A stretch of 64,000 nucleotides of DNA from Burkholderia sp. BCC0506 (GTDB lineage Bacteria; Pseudomonadota; Gammaproteobacteria; Burkholderiales; Burkholderiaceae), in the NCBI RefSeq assembly GCF_902833145.1, contig NZ_CADFEN010000002.1, positions 1 to 64,000 of the forward strand. Reading direction: 5' to 3'. This document shows, in pieces, positions 17,222 through 25,460 of the stretch (positions are counted from its first letter, which is position 1; each line of letters starts with the position of its first letter). Under the pieces are notes generated by a model. It was given only the letters and a program-made list of their open reading frames with translations, had not been told where the DNA came from and made no database searches. The position numbers and the translations under genes are program-made.

Positions 17222-18025
17222 TCAGTGCTTGCCGGCGGGCGAGCGGTGCTTGTACAGCACGTCCTGGTCCACGCGGATCAGGTTCTGGCCCGCATCGACG
17301 ACGAAATCCACGCCGTTGTATGCGTTGCCCGTCAGCAGCAGGATCGCGCTGGCGACGTCGTCGGGGCCCGCGATGCGCGCGAGCGGCGTCGATGCGCGGC
17401 TCGCGTGTTCGAAGTCGGCCTGCGTCTGGTCGTCGCTCGGCAGCATCAGCCCCGGGAATACCGCATTCACGCGCAGCACCGGCGCGGACGACAGCGCGAG
17501 CATCTGCGTCAGGTTGCCGAGCGCGGCCTTCGCGACCGTGTAGCTGAAATGGTCGCGGTGAAAGTTTTCCTTGATCTTCTGGTCGACCACGTTCACGACG
17601 ACACCCTGCGTGCCGGCCGCGCGGGCCCGCTCGTAGAACGCGCGCGTGAGCAGGATCGGCGCGCGGCAGTTGACGGCCCACGCCTGGTCGAACGCCGCGA
17701 GATCGAAGCTCGGGAAATGGTCCTGCCAGAACACCGACGCGTTGTTGACCAGCACGTCGAGGCGCCCGAAGCGCGCATAGACCTGATCGATCAGCGCGGT
17801 GATCTGCGCGGCATCGGACAGGTCGGCCTGCAGCGCGACCGAATCGTGGCCGCATTCGGCCATCGCGCGGGCGGCGGCCTGCGCGGCATCGGCCGAACGG
17901 TCGTAGTGCACCGCGGTGCGATAGCCGTGCGCGGCGAAATACTCGGCGAACGCGCGCCCGGCCCGGCGCGCGGCACCGGTCACGAGCACGACGGGCGCGT
18001 GCGCCGTTTGCTTCGTCTGCTCCAT
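17222..18025 (-). CDS. SDR of the pteridine/dihydromonapterin reductase type (FolM-like)
   Basis: A 267-residue SDR. The cofactor loop TGAARRAG carries the Arg-containing TGxxxRxG form of pteridine and dihydromonapterin reductases, which marks an NADPH preference. LVNNASVFWQDHFP and YTVAK (catalytic Tyr and Lys) follow, with GVDFVVDAGQNLIRVD near the end. Its ATG overlaps the folE stop by one base (TGATG), so the two genes are translationally coupled. FolE supplies 7,8-dihydroneopterin triphosphate, and a FolM-like enzyme would reduce dihydropterins, for example to tetrahydromonapterin, a cofactor for phenylalanine hydroxylase. The gene order therefore supports a pterin role. The substrate itself is not proven. 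Confidence 0.8.
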   Translation of the reverse strand: MEQTKQTAHAPVVLVTGAARRAGRAFAEYFAAHGYRTAVHYDRSADAAQAAARAMAECGHDSVALQADLSDAAQITALIDQVYARFGRLDVLVNNASVFWQDHFPSFDLAAFDQAWAVNCRAPILLTRAFYERARAAGTQGVVVNVVDQKIKENFHRDHFSYTVAKAALGNLTQMLALSSAPVLRVNAVFPGLMLPSDDQTQADFEHASRASTPLARIAGPDDVASAILLLTGNAYNGVDFVVDAGQNLIRVDQDVLYKHRSPAGKH

Positions 18026-18660
18026 CAGGTATTCGTCAGGTTGACCGAGGAAGGATTCGCGACGATCGACAGGAATTCGCGACGCGTCGACGGATCGGTG
18101 CGGAACGTGCCGAGCATGCGCGACGTGACCATCTCGACGCCCGGCTTGTGCACGCCGCGCGTCGAGATGCACTGGTGCGCGGCTTCGAGAATCACGCCGA
18201 CGCCCTTCGGCTGCAGCACGTCGAACAGCGTGTCGGCGATCTGCACGGTCATCTTTTCCTGGATCTGCAGGCGCTTCGCGAACGCGTCGACGAGGCGCGC
18301 GAGCTTCGAGATGCCGACGACGCGATGGTTCGGCAGATATGCGACGTGCGCGCGGCCGATGATCGGCACCATGTGGTGCTCGCAGTAGCTTTCGAAGCGG
18401 ATGTCCTTCAGCACGATCATTTCGTCGTAGCCGTCGACTTCGCTGAACGTGCGCGCGAGGATGTCGCGCGGCTCCAGCGCATAGCCTGCGAAGAACTGCT
18501 CGTACGCGCGCACGACGCGCGCGGGCGTGTCGAGCAGGCCTTCGCGCGCGGGATCGTCGCCGGCCCAGCGCAACAGCACGCGCACGGCGTCTTCGGCTTC
18601 TTCACGGCTCGGCCGCGAGGCGAGCGGCTGGGGCTGCGCGGATTTCTTTCCCTTACCCAT
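18025..18660 (-). CDS. folE: GTP cyclohydrolase I
   Basis: A 211-residue enzyme converting GTP to 7,8-dihydroneopterin triphosphate, the first step of folate and tetrahydropterin synthesis. It acts as a cytoplasmic decamer. The zinc ligands are Cys and His in [21 protein letters not shown] and the later Cys in [12 protein letters not shown]. The substrate-binding signature [21 protein letters not shown] is intact. A basic tail precedes the core (MGKGKKSAQ). It forms a two-gene unit with the FolM-like reductase. Confidence 0.95.
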   Translation of the reverse strand: MGKGKKSAQPQPLASRPSREEAEDAVRVLLRWAGDDPAREGLLDTPARVVRAYEQFFAGYALEPRDILARTFSEVDGYDEMIVLKDIRFESYCEHHMVPIIGRAHVAYLPNHRVVGISKLARLVDAFAKRLQIQEKMTVQIADTLFDVLQPKGVGVILEAAHQCISTRGVHKPGVEMVTSRMLGTFRTDPSTRREFLSIVANPSSVNLTNT

Positions 18661-18756
18661 GTAGTGGCTCCATCGAAGGCCGCCTGCGGCGGCCGATATC
18701 CGGCCATTGTTTCATGCTTTCGCCGGTCGTGCGTGCGGGCCGTCGCGCGCCTTTCT

Positions 18757-19683
18757 TCACTTCGGCCATTCGTCCTGTTCGTCATTGAACAGCGACGCGA
18801 CGACGCCGCGCAGCCACGCGGTGCGCGGGTCGTTGTGGTACTTGCGATGCCAGTGCTGTTTCAGGTCGAAACGCGGCAGCGCGAGCGGCGGCTCGACGGG
18901 CACGATGAACGCGTGCTCGGCCGCATACGCATAGCCGATCGCGTGCGGCACCGTCGCGATCAGGTCGGTGCGGCTCAGGATGAACGGCAGGCTCATGAAG
19001 TGCGGCGTCTCGAGCACCGCGCGGCGCTGCATGCGCTGCTTCGCCAGGTATTTCTCGAGCACTTCCTGGCTGCGGCCTTCGGCACGCACCACCGCGTGCC
19101 CGCACGCGAGGAATTGCTCGACCGTGAACGGCGGCGTCTGCTCGAACGGATGGCCGCGCCGCATCAGGCAGACGAACCGGTGCGTGAACAGCCGCTGCTG
19201 GAAGAAGTTGTTGCCGTCGAGATCGGGAAAGTAGCCGACCGCGAGATCGATCGACCCGGCTTCGAGGCCGCGTCCGACTTCGTCGTGCGCGAGCGAGACC
19301 GAGCGCAGGTTCGCGTGCGGCGCATGCGTCGCGAACGCCTGCAGCAGCTTCGGCAGGAACACGATCTCGCCGACGTCCGACAGCGCGATCGAGAACGTAT
19401 GCGTGCTCGCGGCCGGATCGAAGTCGTGCGGCGCGACGAGGCCGCGCTCGATCTGCGCGAGCGCGTCGCGCGCGGCCGGCAGCAGCGTGAGCGCGCGCGG
19501 CGTCGGCTCCATTCCGCGCGACGTGCGCACGAACAGCGGATCGCCGAAGTACTCGCGCAGGCGGCCGAGCGCCGTGCTCACGCGCGGCTGGCTCACGCCG
19601 AGCAGGTCGCCCGCGCGGCTCACGTTGCGCGTGTCGTCGAGGGCGACGAGGTAGGGAATCAGGTTCAGATCGAGCGCTTCCAT
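18757..19683 (-). CDS. LysR-family regulator, probable activator of pobA
   Basis: A 308-residue LysR-type regulator of the NahR/DntR-like group. The HTH reads YLVALDDTRNVSRAGDLLGV then SQPRVSTALGRLREYFGDPLF, with VSTALGRLR typical of that group. The effector domain has IALSDVGEIVFLPKLL and DLAVGYFPDLDGNNFFQQRLF. It is divergent from pobA across 117 bp, which makes control of pobA with 4-hydroxybenzoate as inducer the simplest reading. Other bacteria use AraC- or IclR-type PobR proteins, so this is inference from position. Confidence 0.82.
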   Translation of the reverse strand: MEALDLNLIPYLVALDDTRNVSRAGDLLGVSQPRVSTALGRLREYFGDPLFVRTSRGMEPTPRALTLLPAARDALAQIERGLVAPHDFDPAASTHTFSIALSDVGEIVFLPKLLQAFATHAPHANLRSVSLAHDEVGRGLEAGSIDLAVGYFPDLDGNNFFQQRLFTHRFVCLMRRGHPFEQTPPFTVEQFLACGHAVVRAEGRSQEVLEKYLAKQRMQRRAVLETPHFMSLPFILSRTDLIATVPHAIGYAYAAEHAFIVPVEPPLALPRFDLKQHWHRKYHNDPRTAWLRGVVASLFNDEQDEWPK

Positions 19684-19800
19684 CGCCGGGGCCGGTATCT
19701 CCAGAACGTATACAACATATCTCCTGAATCGCGTTGCCGCATAGTCGGGAAAGCGCTCAAATGTGTTCCACGATTCGAATTAATGTTCTGGAGACGAACA

Positions 19801-21033
19801 ATGCGCACCCAAGTCGCGATCATCGGCGCCGGTCCGTCCGGCCTTCTGCTGTCCCACCTGCTGCGCCTGCAAGGCGTCGATTCCATCCTCGTCGAAGCGC
19901 GTTCGCGCGAATATTGCGAGAACCGCATCCGCGCCGGCGTGCTCGAGCAAGGCACGGTCGACACGCTGAACGAAGCGGGCCTGGGCGACCGGATGCGTCG
20001 CGAAGGGCTCGAACATCACGGCATCGAGCTGCTGTTCGATGGCCAGCGCCATCGCATCGACCTGTCCGGACTGACGGGCGGGCGCGCGATCACCGTCTAC
20101 AGCCAGCACGAAGTCGTGCGCGACCTGATCGCGGCCGGCGTCGAGCACGGTCATCAAATGCACTTCGAAGTCAGCGACGTCGCGCTGCACGACGTCGAAA
20201 GCGCGCACCCGTTCGTCACGTTCAAGCACGCGGACGGCCGCGCCGACCGCATCGACTGCGATTACATCGCCGGTTGCGACGGCTTCCACGGCATCGCGCG
20301 CCAGACGATTCCCGCCGAGCGGCTGAAGACGTTCGAGCGCGTCTACCCGTTCGCGTGGCTCGGCATCCTCGCCGACGCGGCGCCGTCGCTCGATGAGCTC
20401 GTGTACGCGCATCACGACAACGGTTTCGCGCTGTTCTCGATGCGCTCGCCGACGGTCACGCGTCTGTACCTGCAGTGCAAGCCGGATGAAGACCTCGCCG
20501 AATGGTCCGACGCGCGGATCTGGGACGAACTGCACACGCGCTTCTCGAACGACACCGGCTGGACGCCGACCGAGGGCCGGATCACGCAGAAGAGCGTGAC
20601 GCCGATGCGCAGCTTCGTGTCGGAGACGATGCAGCACGGGCGTCTGTTCCTCGCCGGCGACGCCGCGCACATCGTGCCGCCGACCGGCGCGAAGGGCATG
20701 AATCTCGCGGTGGCCGACGTCCGCGCGCTGTCCCGCGCGCTCGGCGCGCGCTACCGGACGGGCGACGCGACGCCGCTCGAGCGCTATTCGGCGACCTGTC
20801 TCGAACGCGTGTGGCGCGCCGAGCACTTCTCGTACTTCATGACGAACATGCTGCATGCGTCGCCGGACGATTCGCCGTTCGTCAATCGCCTGAAGTTTGC
20901 CGAGCTGAAATACGTGACGCGTTCGCGGGCCGCCGCGCAGTCGCTCGCCGAAAACTACGTCGGCTTGCCGTTCGACGACGCGACGGCCCCCGAGGGAACC
21001 CGCCTTGACAACGCGCTGTGCGCGACTCTATGA
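19801..21033 (+). CDS. pobA: 4-hydroxybenzoate 3-monooxygenase
   Basis: A 410-residue FAD monooxygenase converting 4-hydroxybenzoate to protocatechuate with NADPH and O2. The FAD-binding GAGPSGLLLSHLL is at residues 9-21. The NRIRAGVLEQGT region follows, then the substrate-site stretch FALFSMRSPTVTRLYLQC (the Ser212/Arg214 region of the Pseudomonas enzyme), and the second FAD motif FLAGDAAHIVPPTGAKGMN. Its C-terminus is about 15 residues longer than the 394-residue Pseudomonas enzyme. ATTCGAAT at 19773-19780, a T-N-A type palindrome close to the start, may bind the divergent LysR regulator. Promoter elements for the pca operon overlap its 3' end. Confidence 0.95.
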   Translation: MRTQVAIIGAGPSGLLLSHLLRLQGVDSILVEARSREYCENRIRAGVLEQGTVDTLNEAGLGDRMRREGLEHHGIELLFDGQRHRIDLSGLTGGRAITVYSQHEVVRDLIAAGVEHGHQMHFEVSDVALHDVESAHPFVTFKHADGRADRIDCDYIAGCDGFHGIARQTIPAERLKTFERVYPFAWLGILADAAPSLDELVYAHHDNGFALFSMRSPTVTRLYLQCKPDEDLAEWSDARIWDELHTRFSNDTGWTPTEGRITQKSVTPMRSFVSETMQHGRLFLAGDAAHIVPPTGAKGMNLAVADVRALSRALGARYRTGDATPLERYSATCLERVWRAEHFSYFMTNMLHASPDDSPFVNRLKFAELKYVTRSRAAAQSLAENYVGLPFDDATAPEGTRLDNALCATL

Positions 21034-21034
21034 T
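21005..21034 (+). promoter_or_regulatory. candidate sigma-70 promoter of pcaIJBDC
   Basis: TTGACA (21005-21010) and TATGAT (21029-21034) are separated by 18 bp, overlapping the last codons and stop of pobA. Transcription would begin near 21041, just before the palindromic operator at 21044. Confidence 0.6.
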
Positions 21035-21043
21035 CGGCCCATC

Positions 21044-21077
21044 GTTCGCTAATCGAATCTAGGTTCGATTGGCGAAC
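21044..21077. promoter_or_regulatory. PcaR-type operator upstream of pcaI
   Basis: An inverted repeat with 14 bp arms, GTTCGCTAATCGAA (21044-21057) and TTCGATTGGCGAAC (21064-21077), differs at one position and has a 6 bp spacer. The arm resembles the PcaR (IclR family) box of Pseudomonas pca promoters, GTTCGATAATCGCAC. It lies just downstream of the promoter -10 hexamer and about 100 bp before pcaI. The regulator gene is not in the window. Confidence 0.7.
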
Positions 21078-21175
21078 AAATGCCGGGTTCGACATCGGCC
21101 CCGGTGCGGCACGCGGCACGCGCGTGTCCCCTCGACAGGCCGCGCACGAGCCGCGGGTTCGCATCAGGAAGAGAC

Positions 21176-21892
21176 ATGGTCAACAAGATTTTCGAATCGC
21201 TTCAGTCGGCGGTTGCCGACATCCACGATGGCGCGACAATCATGATCGGCGGCTTCGGCACGGCCGGCATGCCGTCCGAGCTGATCGACGCGCTGATCGA
21301 GCAGGGCGCGCGCGACCTGACGATCGTCAACAACAACGCGGGCAACGGCGAGACGGGCCTCGCGGCGCTGCTGAAGGCGAAGAAGGTGCGCAAGATCATC
21401 TGCTCGTTCCCGCGCCAGAGCGACTCGCAGGTGTTCGACGCGCTGTACCGCGCGGGCGAGATCGAGCTGGAGCTCGTGCCGCAGGGCAACCTCGCGGAGC
21501 GGATCCGCGCGGCGGGCGCCGGCATCGGCGGTTTCTTCACGCCGACGGGCTATGGCACCAAGCTGGCGGAAGGCAAGGAAACGCGCGTGATCGACGGCAA
21601 GCCGTACGTGTTCGAGACGCCGATCCACGCCGATTTCGCGCTCGTGAAGGCGTACAAGGGCGATCGCTGGGGCAATCTCGTGTATCGCAAGACCGCGCGC
21701 AACTTCGGGCCGATCATGGCGAGCGCCGCGAAGGTCGCGATCGTCCAGGTGTCGGAAGTCGTGCCGCTCGGCGCGCTGAACCCGGAGCACATCGTGACGC
21801 CGGGCATTTTCGTGCAGCGGATCGTCGAAGTGCCGCAGGCCGCGCACGCGGCCGAGCTGGCCGCCGAACACGCTGCATCGCAAGCCGCCTGA
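21176..21892 (+). CDS. pcaI: 3-oxoadipate CoA-transferase subunit A
   Basis: A 238-residue alpha subunit of the class I CoA-transferase that moves CoA from succinyl-CoA to 3-oxoadipate. It contains the oxyanion-binding GGFGTAGMPSELIDAL near residues 24-38, NNNAGNGETGLAALL, and GAGIGGFFTPTGYGTKLAEGK, all typical of the A subunit. The ATG at 21176 with a purine-rich AGGAAGAGAC upstream is chosen over an in-frame extension that shows no protein character. It is first in the pcaI-J-B-D-C series and follows a promoter and operator at the end of pobA. Confidence 0.94.
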   Translation: MVNKIFESLQSAVADIHDGATIMIGGFGTAGMPSELIDALIEQGARDLTIVNNNAGNGETGLAALLKAKKVRKIICSFPRQSDSQVFDALYRAGEIELELVPQGNLAERIRAAGAGIGGFFTPTGYGTKLAEGKETRVIDGKPYVFETPIHADFALVKAYKGDRWGNLVYRKTARNFGPIMASAAKVAIVQVSEVVPLGALNPEHIVTPGIFVQRIVEVPQAAHAAELAAEHAASQAA

Positions 21893-21912
21893 CCCGCCTG
21901 GAACTTCATATG

Positions 21913-21956
21913 GGACCGGAGCAAGCGCTGAAGCGCCGACTCCGATCGACAGGAAA
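21913..21956 (+). promoter_or_regulatory. structured leader motif upstream of pcaJ (copy 1)
   Basis: GGACCGGAGCAAGCGCTGA at 21913-21931 continues through AGCGCCGACTCCGATCGACA to AGGAAA just before the pcaJ ATG. The GCGC-TGA-GCGC core and flanking arms can fold into a hairpin that sits next to the ribosome-binding site. A second copy precedes pcaK (25411-25453). See the finding for the comparison. Confidence 0.5.
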
Positions 21957-21961
21957 CCGAC

Positions 21962-22618
21962 ATGAAACGACTGACCCGCGATGAAATGGCCAAGCGCGTC
22001 GCCCAGGACATCCCCGAAGGCGCGTATGTGAACCTCGGCATCGGCGTGCCGACGCTGGTGGCGAACCACCTCGACCCGAGCAAGGAAATCTTCCTGCACA
22101 GCGAGAACGGCCTGCTCGGCATGGGCCCGGCGCCCGCGCCCGGCCAGGAAGACGACGAACTCATCAACGCCGGCAAGCAGCATGTGACGCTGCTCACCGG
22201 CGGCGCGTATTTCCACCACTCGGATTCGTTCGCGATGATGCGCGGCGGCCACCTCGACTACTGCGTGCTCGGCGCGTTCCAGGTGTCCGCGAACGGCGAC
22301 CTCGCGAACTGGCATACGGGCGCGCCCGACGCGATCCCGGCCGTCGGCGGCGCGATGGACCTCGCGATCGGCGCGAAGCAGGTGTTCGTGATGATGGAGC
22401 ACCTGACGAAGCAGGGCGAGAGCAAGATCGTTGCGCAGTGCTCGTATCCGGTCACCGGCGTGCAATGCGTGAGCCGTATCTATACGGATCTCGCCGTGCT
22501 CGACGTGACGGCCGACGGCCTCGCGGTGAGCGAAATCTTTACCGACCTGTCGTTCGACGAGCTGCAGACGCTGACCGGCGTGCCGCTGATCGACGCGACG
22601 CAGAAGGCCGCCGCCTGA
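21962..22618 (+). CDS. pcaJ: 3-oxoadipate CoA-transferase subunit B
   Basis: A 218-residue beta subunit of 3-oxoadipate:succinyl-CoA transferase. The catalytic glutamate lies in LHSENGLLGMGPAP near residue 50. AYVNLGIGVPTLVANHL precedes it, and GGHLDYCVLGAFQVSANGDLANW and SYPVTGVQCVSRIYTDLAVLDV complete the family pattern. It follows pcaI after 69 bp and the two subunits should form a heterotetramer. A structured sequence lies directly before its start. Confidence 0.95.
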   Translation: MKRLTRDEMAKRVAQDIPEGAYVNLGIGVPTLVANHLDPSKEIFLHSENGLLGMGPAPAPGQEDDELINAGKQHVTLLTGGAYFHHSDSFAMMRGGHLDYCVLGAFQVSANGDLANWHTGAPDAIPAVGGAMDLAIGAKQVFVMMEHLTKQGESKIVAQCSYPVTGVQCVSRIYTDLAVLDVTADGLAVSEIFTDLSFDELQTLTGVPLIDATQKAAA

Positions 22619-22706
22619 ACGGCAAGCATGCCGGTGCGCGCATTCGAGCGCACGCCGGCACGCTTGGGTAGACAATAGGCGCACGCCGTTTCCCCATTCC
22701 GATGCC

Positions 22707-24065
22707 ATGCTCGAAGACAGCGCCCGCCTGACCTCCCTGATCTGCGGCACCGAGCCGCTCAACCGGATCTGGTCGCCCCGCGCGACGATCCAGCGCATGC
22801 TCGACGTCGAGGCCGCGCTTGCGCGCGCGCTCGCCGCGCAGCAGGTGATCCCCTCCGCCGCGGTCGCGCCGATCGAGCGCGCGTGCGACGCCGGCCGGCT
22901 CGACGCCGATGCGCTCGCGCACGGCGCGGCGCTCGGCGGCAATCTCGCGATTCCGCTCGTCAAGCAGCTCACCGCGCAAGTGAAGGCCGACGACCCCGAG
23001 GCCGCGAAGTTCGTGCACTGGGGTGCGACGAGCCAGGACATCATCGATACCGCGACCGTGCTGCAGCTGCGCGACACGCTCGACGTACTCGAACCGATGC
23101 TCGACGAAGCCTGTGCGTCGCTCGCGGCGCTCGCGCGCACGCATCGCGCGACGCCGATGATCGGCCGCACGTGGCTGCAGCAGGCGCTGCCGATCACGCT
23201 CGGCCTCAAATTCGCGCAGTGGCTCGATGCACTGCTGCGTCATCGCGCGCGTTTCGCCGAGTTGCGCGAACGCGCGCTCGTGCTGCAGTTCGGCGGCGCG
23301 GCCGGCACGCTCGCGAGCCTGCGCGAACACGCGGCCGGCGTGAGCGCCGCGCTCGCGGCCGACCTGAAGCTCGCGTTGCCCGCGGTGCCGTGGCATACGC
23401 AGCGCGACCGCATCGCGGAGGCCGCGTCGTGCTTCGGGATGCTGACCGGCACGCTCGGCAAGATCGCACGCGACGTGTCGCTGCAGATGCAGACCGAAGT
23501 CGGCGAACTCGGCGAACCGGCGGCTGCCGGCAAGGGCGGCTCGTCGACGATGCCGCACAAGCGCAACCCGGTCGGCTGCGCGGCCGTGCTCACCGCCGCG
23601 GTGCGCGCGCCGAACCTCGTCGCGACCGTGTTCGCGGGGATGGTGCAGGAGCACGAGCGCGCGCTCGGCGGCTGGCAGGCCGAATGGGACGCGTTGCCCG
23701 ATCTCGCCCGCCTGACAGGCGGCGCGCTCGCGCAGATCGCGCAGATCGTCGCGGGCCTCGACGTGAATACCGATCGCCTCGCCGCGAACCTCGACCTGAC
23801 GCACGGGCTGATCCTCGGCGAAGCCGTGATGCTCGCGCTCGGCGACCGTATCGGCCGGCTCGACGCGCACCACGTCGTCGAGCACGCGTCGAAGGAAGCC
23901 GTGCGCACCGGCACGACGCTGTTCGACGTGCTCGCCGCCGACGCGACCGTGTCGGCGCACCTGTCGCGCGATGCGCTCGCGCGGCTGCTCGATCCCGCAC
24001 ATTACGTCGGCGAGGCGCAGGCCTATGTCGACGCCGTGCTCGCGCTGCACGCGGGCGCGCAATAA
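22707..24065 (+). CDS. pcaB: 3-carboxy-cis,cis-muconate cycloisomerase
   Basis: A 452-residue member of the fumarase/aspartase superfamily that closes 3-carboxy-cis,cis-muconate to 4-carboxymuconolactone. The superfamily signature loop with the catalytic serine is GKGGSSTMPHKRNPVG near residues 272-287. FVHWGATSQDIIDTATVLQL and RTWLQQALPITLGLKFA are the other conserved regions. The in-frame ATG at 22707 gives the usual N-terminus (LTSLICGTEPLNRIWSP). The next gene, pcaD, begins 16 bp later. Distinguished from adenylosuccinate lyase by its context and the N-terminal region. Confidence 0.94.
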   Translation: MLEDSARLTSLICGTEPLNRIWSPRATIQRMLDVEAALARALAAQQVIPSAAVAPIERACDAGRLDADALAHGAALGGNLAIPLVKQLTAQVKADDPEAAKFVHWGATSQDIIDTATVLQLRDTLDVLEPMLDEACASLAALARTHRATPMIGRTWLQQALPITLGLKFAQWLDALLRHRARFAELRERALVLQFGGAAGTLASLREHAAGVSAALAADLKLALPAVPWHTQRDRIAEAASCFGMLTGTLGKIARDVSLQMQTEVGELGEPAAAGKGGSSTMPHKRNPVGCAAVLTAAVRAPNLVATVFAGMVQEHERALGGWQAEWDALPDLARLTGGALAQIAQIVAGLDVNTDRLAANLDLTHGLILGEAVMLALGDRIGRLDAHHVVEHASKEAVRTGTTLFDVLAADATVSAHLSRDALARLLDPAHYVGEAQAYVDAVLALHAGAQ

Positions 24066-24081
24066 CCAGGAGAACCTTGAG

Positions 24082-24867
24082 ATGCCTTTCGCCACTGTCA
24101 ACGGCGTGAAACTGCATTACCGGATCGACCGTGCCGCACGCGACGACGCGCCGTGGCTCGTCTTCTCGAACTCGCTCGGCGCCGACCTGCAGATGTGGGC
24201 GCCGCAGATCCGCCCGCTCACGCAGCACTTCAACGTCCTGCGCTACGACACGCGCGGCCACGGCCATTCCGATGCGCCGGCCGGTTCGTACACGATCGAC
24301 CAACTGGCGGGCGACGTGATCGGCCTGCTCGATCACGTCGGCATCGAGCGTGCGCATTTCTGCGGCATCTCGATGGGCGGGCTGACGGGCGCCGCGCTCG
24401 CCGCACGCTACCCGTCGCGCATCGTGCGCGCGGTGCTGTCGAATACCGCCGCGAAGATCGGCTCGCCGGAAGTGTGGGCGCCGCGTGCGCAGAAGGCGCG
24501 CGCCGAAGGCATGGCCGCGCTCGCCGACGCCGTGCTGCCGCGCTGGTTCACCGACGCATTCGTCGAACGCGAGCCGCGCCTGTTCGATGCGATCCGCGAC
24601 ACCTTCGTGCATACCGACAAGGACGGCTATGCGGCGAACTGCGACGCACTGAACGCGGCCGACCTGCGCGAGGAAGTGAAGGGCATCGCGTTGCCGGTGC
24701 TCGTCGTGACCGGTGCGAAGGACATGTCGACGCCGCCCGATCAGGGCCGTGCGCTCGCTGCCGCGATTCCCGGTGCGCGTCACGTCGAATTCGACGCCGC
24801 GCATATTTCGAACATCGAGTGCACCGACGGTTTCAACCGTGCGCTGCTCGATTTCCTGACTGCGTGA
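24082..24867 (+). CDS. pcaD: 3-oxoadipate enol-lactonase
   Basis: A 261-residue alpha/beta hydrolase that opens 3-oxoadipate enol-lactone to 3-oxoadipate. The nucleophile elbow is GISMGG near residues 94-99, the acid is in VVTGAKDMSTPP near 212-222, and the catalytic His in DAAHISNIE near 240. The HG-type motif reads VFSNSLGADLQMW. In many Burkholderia and Pseudomonas clusters PcaD and PcaC are separate proteins, as here, rather than the fused PcaL. Confidence 0.94.
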   Translation: MPFATVNGVKLHYRIDRAARDDAPWLVFSNSLGADLQMWAPQIRPLTQHFNVLRYDTRGHGHSDAPAGSYTIDQLAGDVIGLLDHVGIERAHFCGISMGGLTGAALAARYPSRIVRAVLSNTAAKIGSPEVWAPRAQKARAEGMAALADAVLPRWFTDAFVEREPRLFDAIRDTFVHTDKDGYAANCDALNAADLREEVKGIALPVLVVTGAKDMSTPPDQGRALAAAIPGARHVEFDAAHISNIECTDGFNRALLDFLTA

Positions 24868-24877
24868 GGGACCGGCG

Positions 24878-25264
24878 ATGGACGACCAGCAACGTTATGA
24901 AGCAGGGATGAAGGTGCGTCGCGCGGTGCTCGGCGACGCGCACGTCGATCGTTCGATCGAGAACCGCACCGAGGTGACGGAGGAATTCCAGAACCTGATC
25001 ACGCGCTATGCATGGGGCGAGATCTGGACGCGCGACGGGCTGCCGCGCCATACGCGCAGCCTGCTGACCATCGCGATGATGGTCGCGCTGAACCGCGGCG
25101 AGGAACTGGCGCTGCACCTGCGCGCCGCGCGCAACAACGGCGTGACGCGCGACGAGATCAAGGAAGTGCTGCTGCAGACCGCGATCTACTGCGGCGTGCC
25201 GGCCGCGAATTCCGCGTTCCATCTCGCGGACAAGATCTTCAAGGAACAGGATGCGGCCGCCTGA
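24878..25264 (+). CDS. pcaC: 4-carboxymuconolactone decarboxylase
   Basis: A 128-residue single-domain CMD/AhpD-fold enzyme giving 3-oxoadipate enol-lactone. Conserved blocks are MKVRRAVLGDAHVDRS, RYAWGEIWTRDGLPRHTRSL, MMVALNRGEELALHLRAAR and EVLLQTAIYCGVPAANSAFH. It starts 10 bp after pcaD and ends the tightly packed part of the operon. A stem-loop lies in the gap after it. Confidence 0.95.
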   Translation: MDDQQRYEAGMKVRRAVLGDAHVDRSIENRTEVTEEFQNLITRYAWGEIWTRDGLPRHTRSLLTIAMMVALNRGEELALHLRAARNNGVTRDEIKEVLLQTAIYCGVPAANSAFHLADKIFKEQDAAA

Positions 25265-25364
25265 GTGCCGGCGGTAGTCCGCCAGCGCCGCATCGCCGAT
25301 GCTGGCGGGCGGTTGACGATGCACGAGCGCACCGGCAGCGAATCGGTGCGCGAACGAAGGAAGG

Positions 25365-25393
25365 GCGCGGCCACAGGGCCGCGCTTGTTGCAT
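25365..25393 (+). terminator. stem-loop between pcaC and pcaK
   Basis: A perfect 8 bp GC stem, GCGCGGCC (25365-25372) and GGCCGCGC (25377-25384) with loop ACAG, is followed by TTGTTGCAT. It could end most pcaIJBDC transcripts and lower pcaK expression. The U-tract is short, so it may be only partial. Confidence 0.6.
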
Positions 25394-25410
25394 ATATCAA
25401 TGTTGGATCG

Positions 25411-25453
25411 GGCCGGAGCACGCGCTGACGCGCCCAATTCGGCCGACAAGGAG
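25411..25453 (+). promoter_or_regulatory. structured leader motif upstream of pcaK (copy 2)
   Basis: GGCCGGAGCACGCGCTGA at 25411-25428, then CGCGCCCAATTCGGCCGACA and AGGAG just before the pcaK start. GGCCGGA can pair with TTCGGCC around an inner GCGC hairpin, leaving AGGAG at the 3' foot. It matches the sequence before pcaJ in layout and most positions. Confidence 0.5.
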
Positions 25454-25460
25454 ACTAGCG

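Noticed and set aside
18148-21033. A 961-codon plus-strand frame running from inside folE through the LysR gene into pobA
   Set aside because: Only the last 410 codons are pobA, with its own start and FAD motifs. The rest is antisense to folE and the LysR regulator and has low-complexity Arg/Ala/Asp composition.
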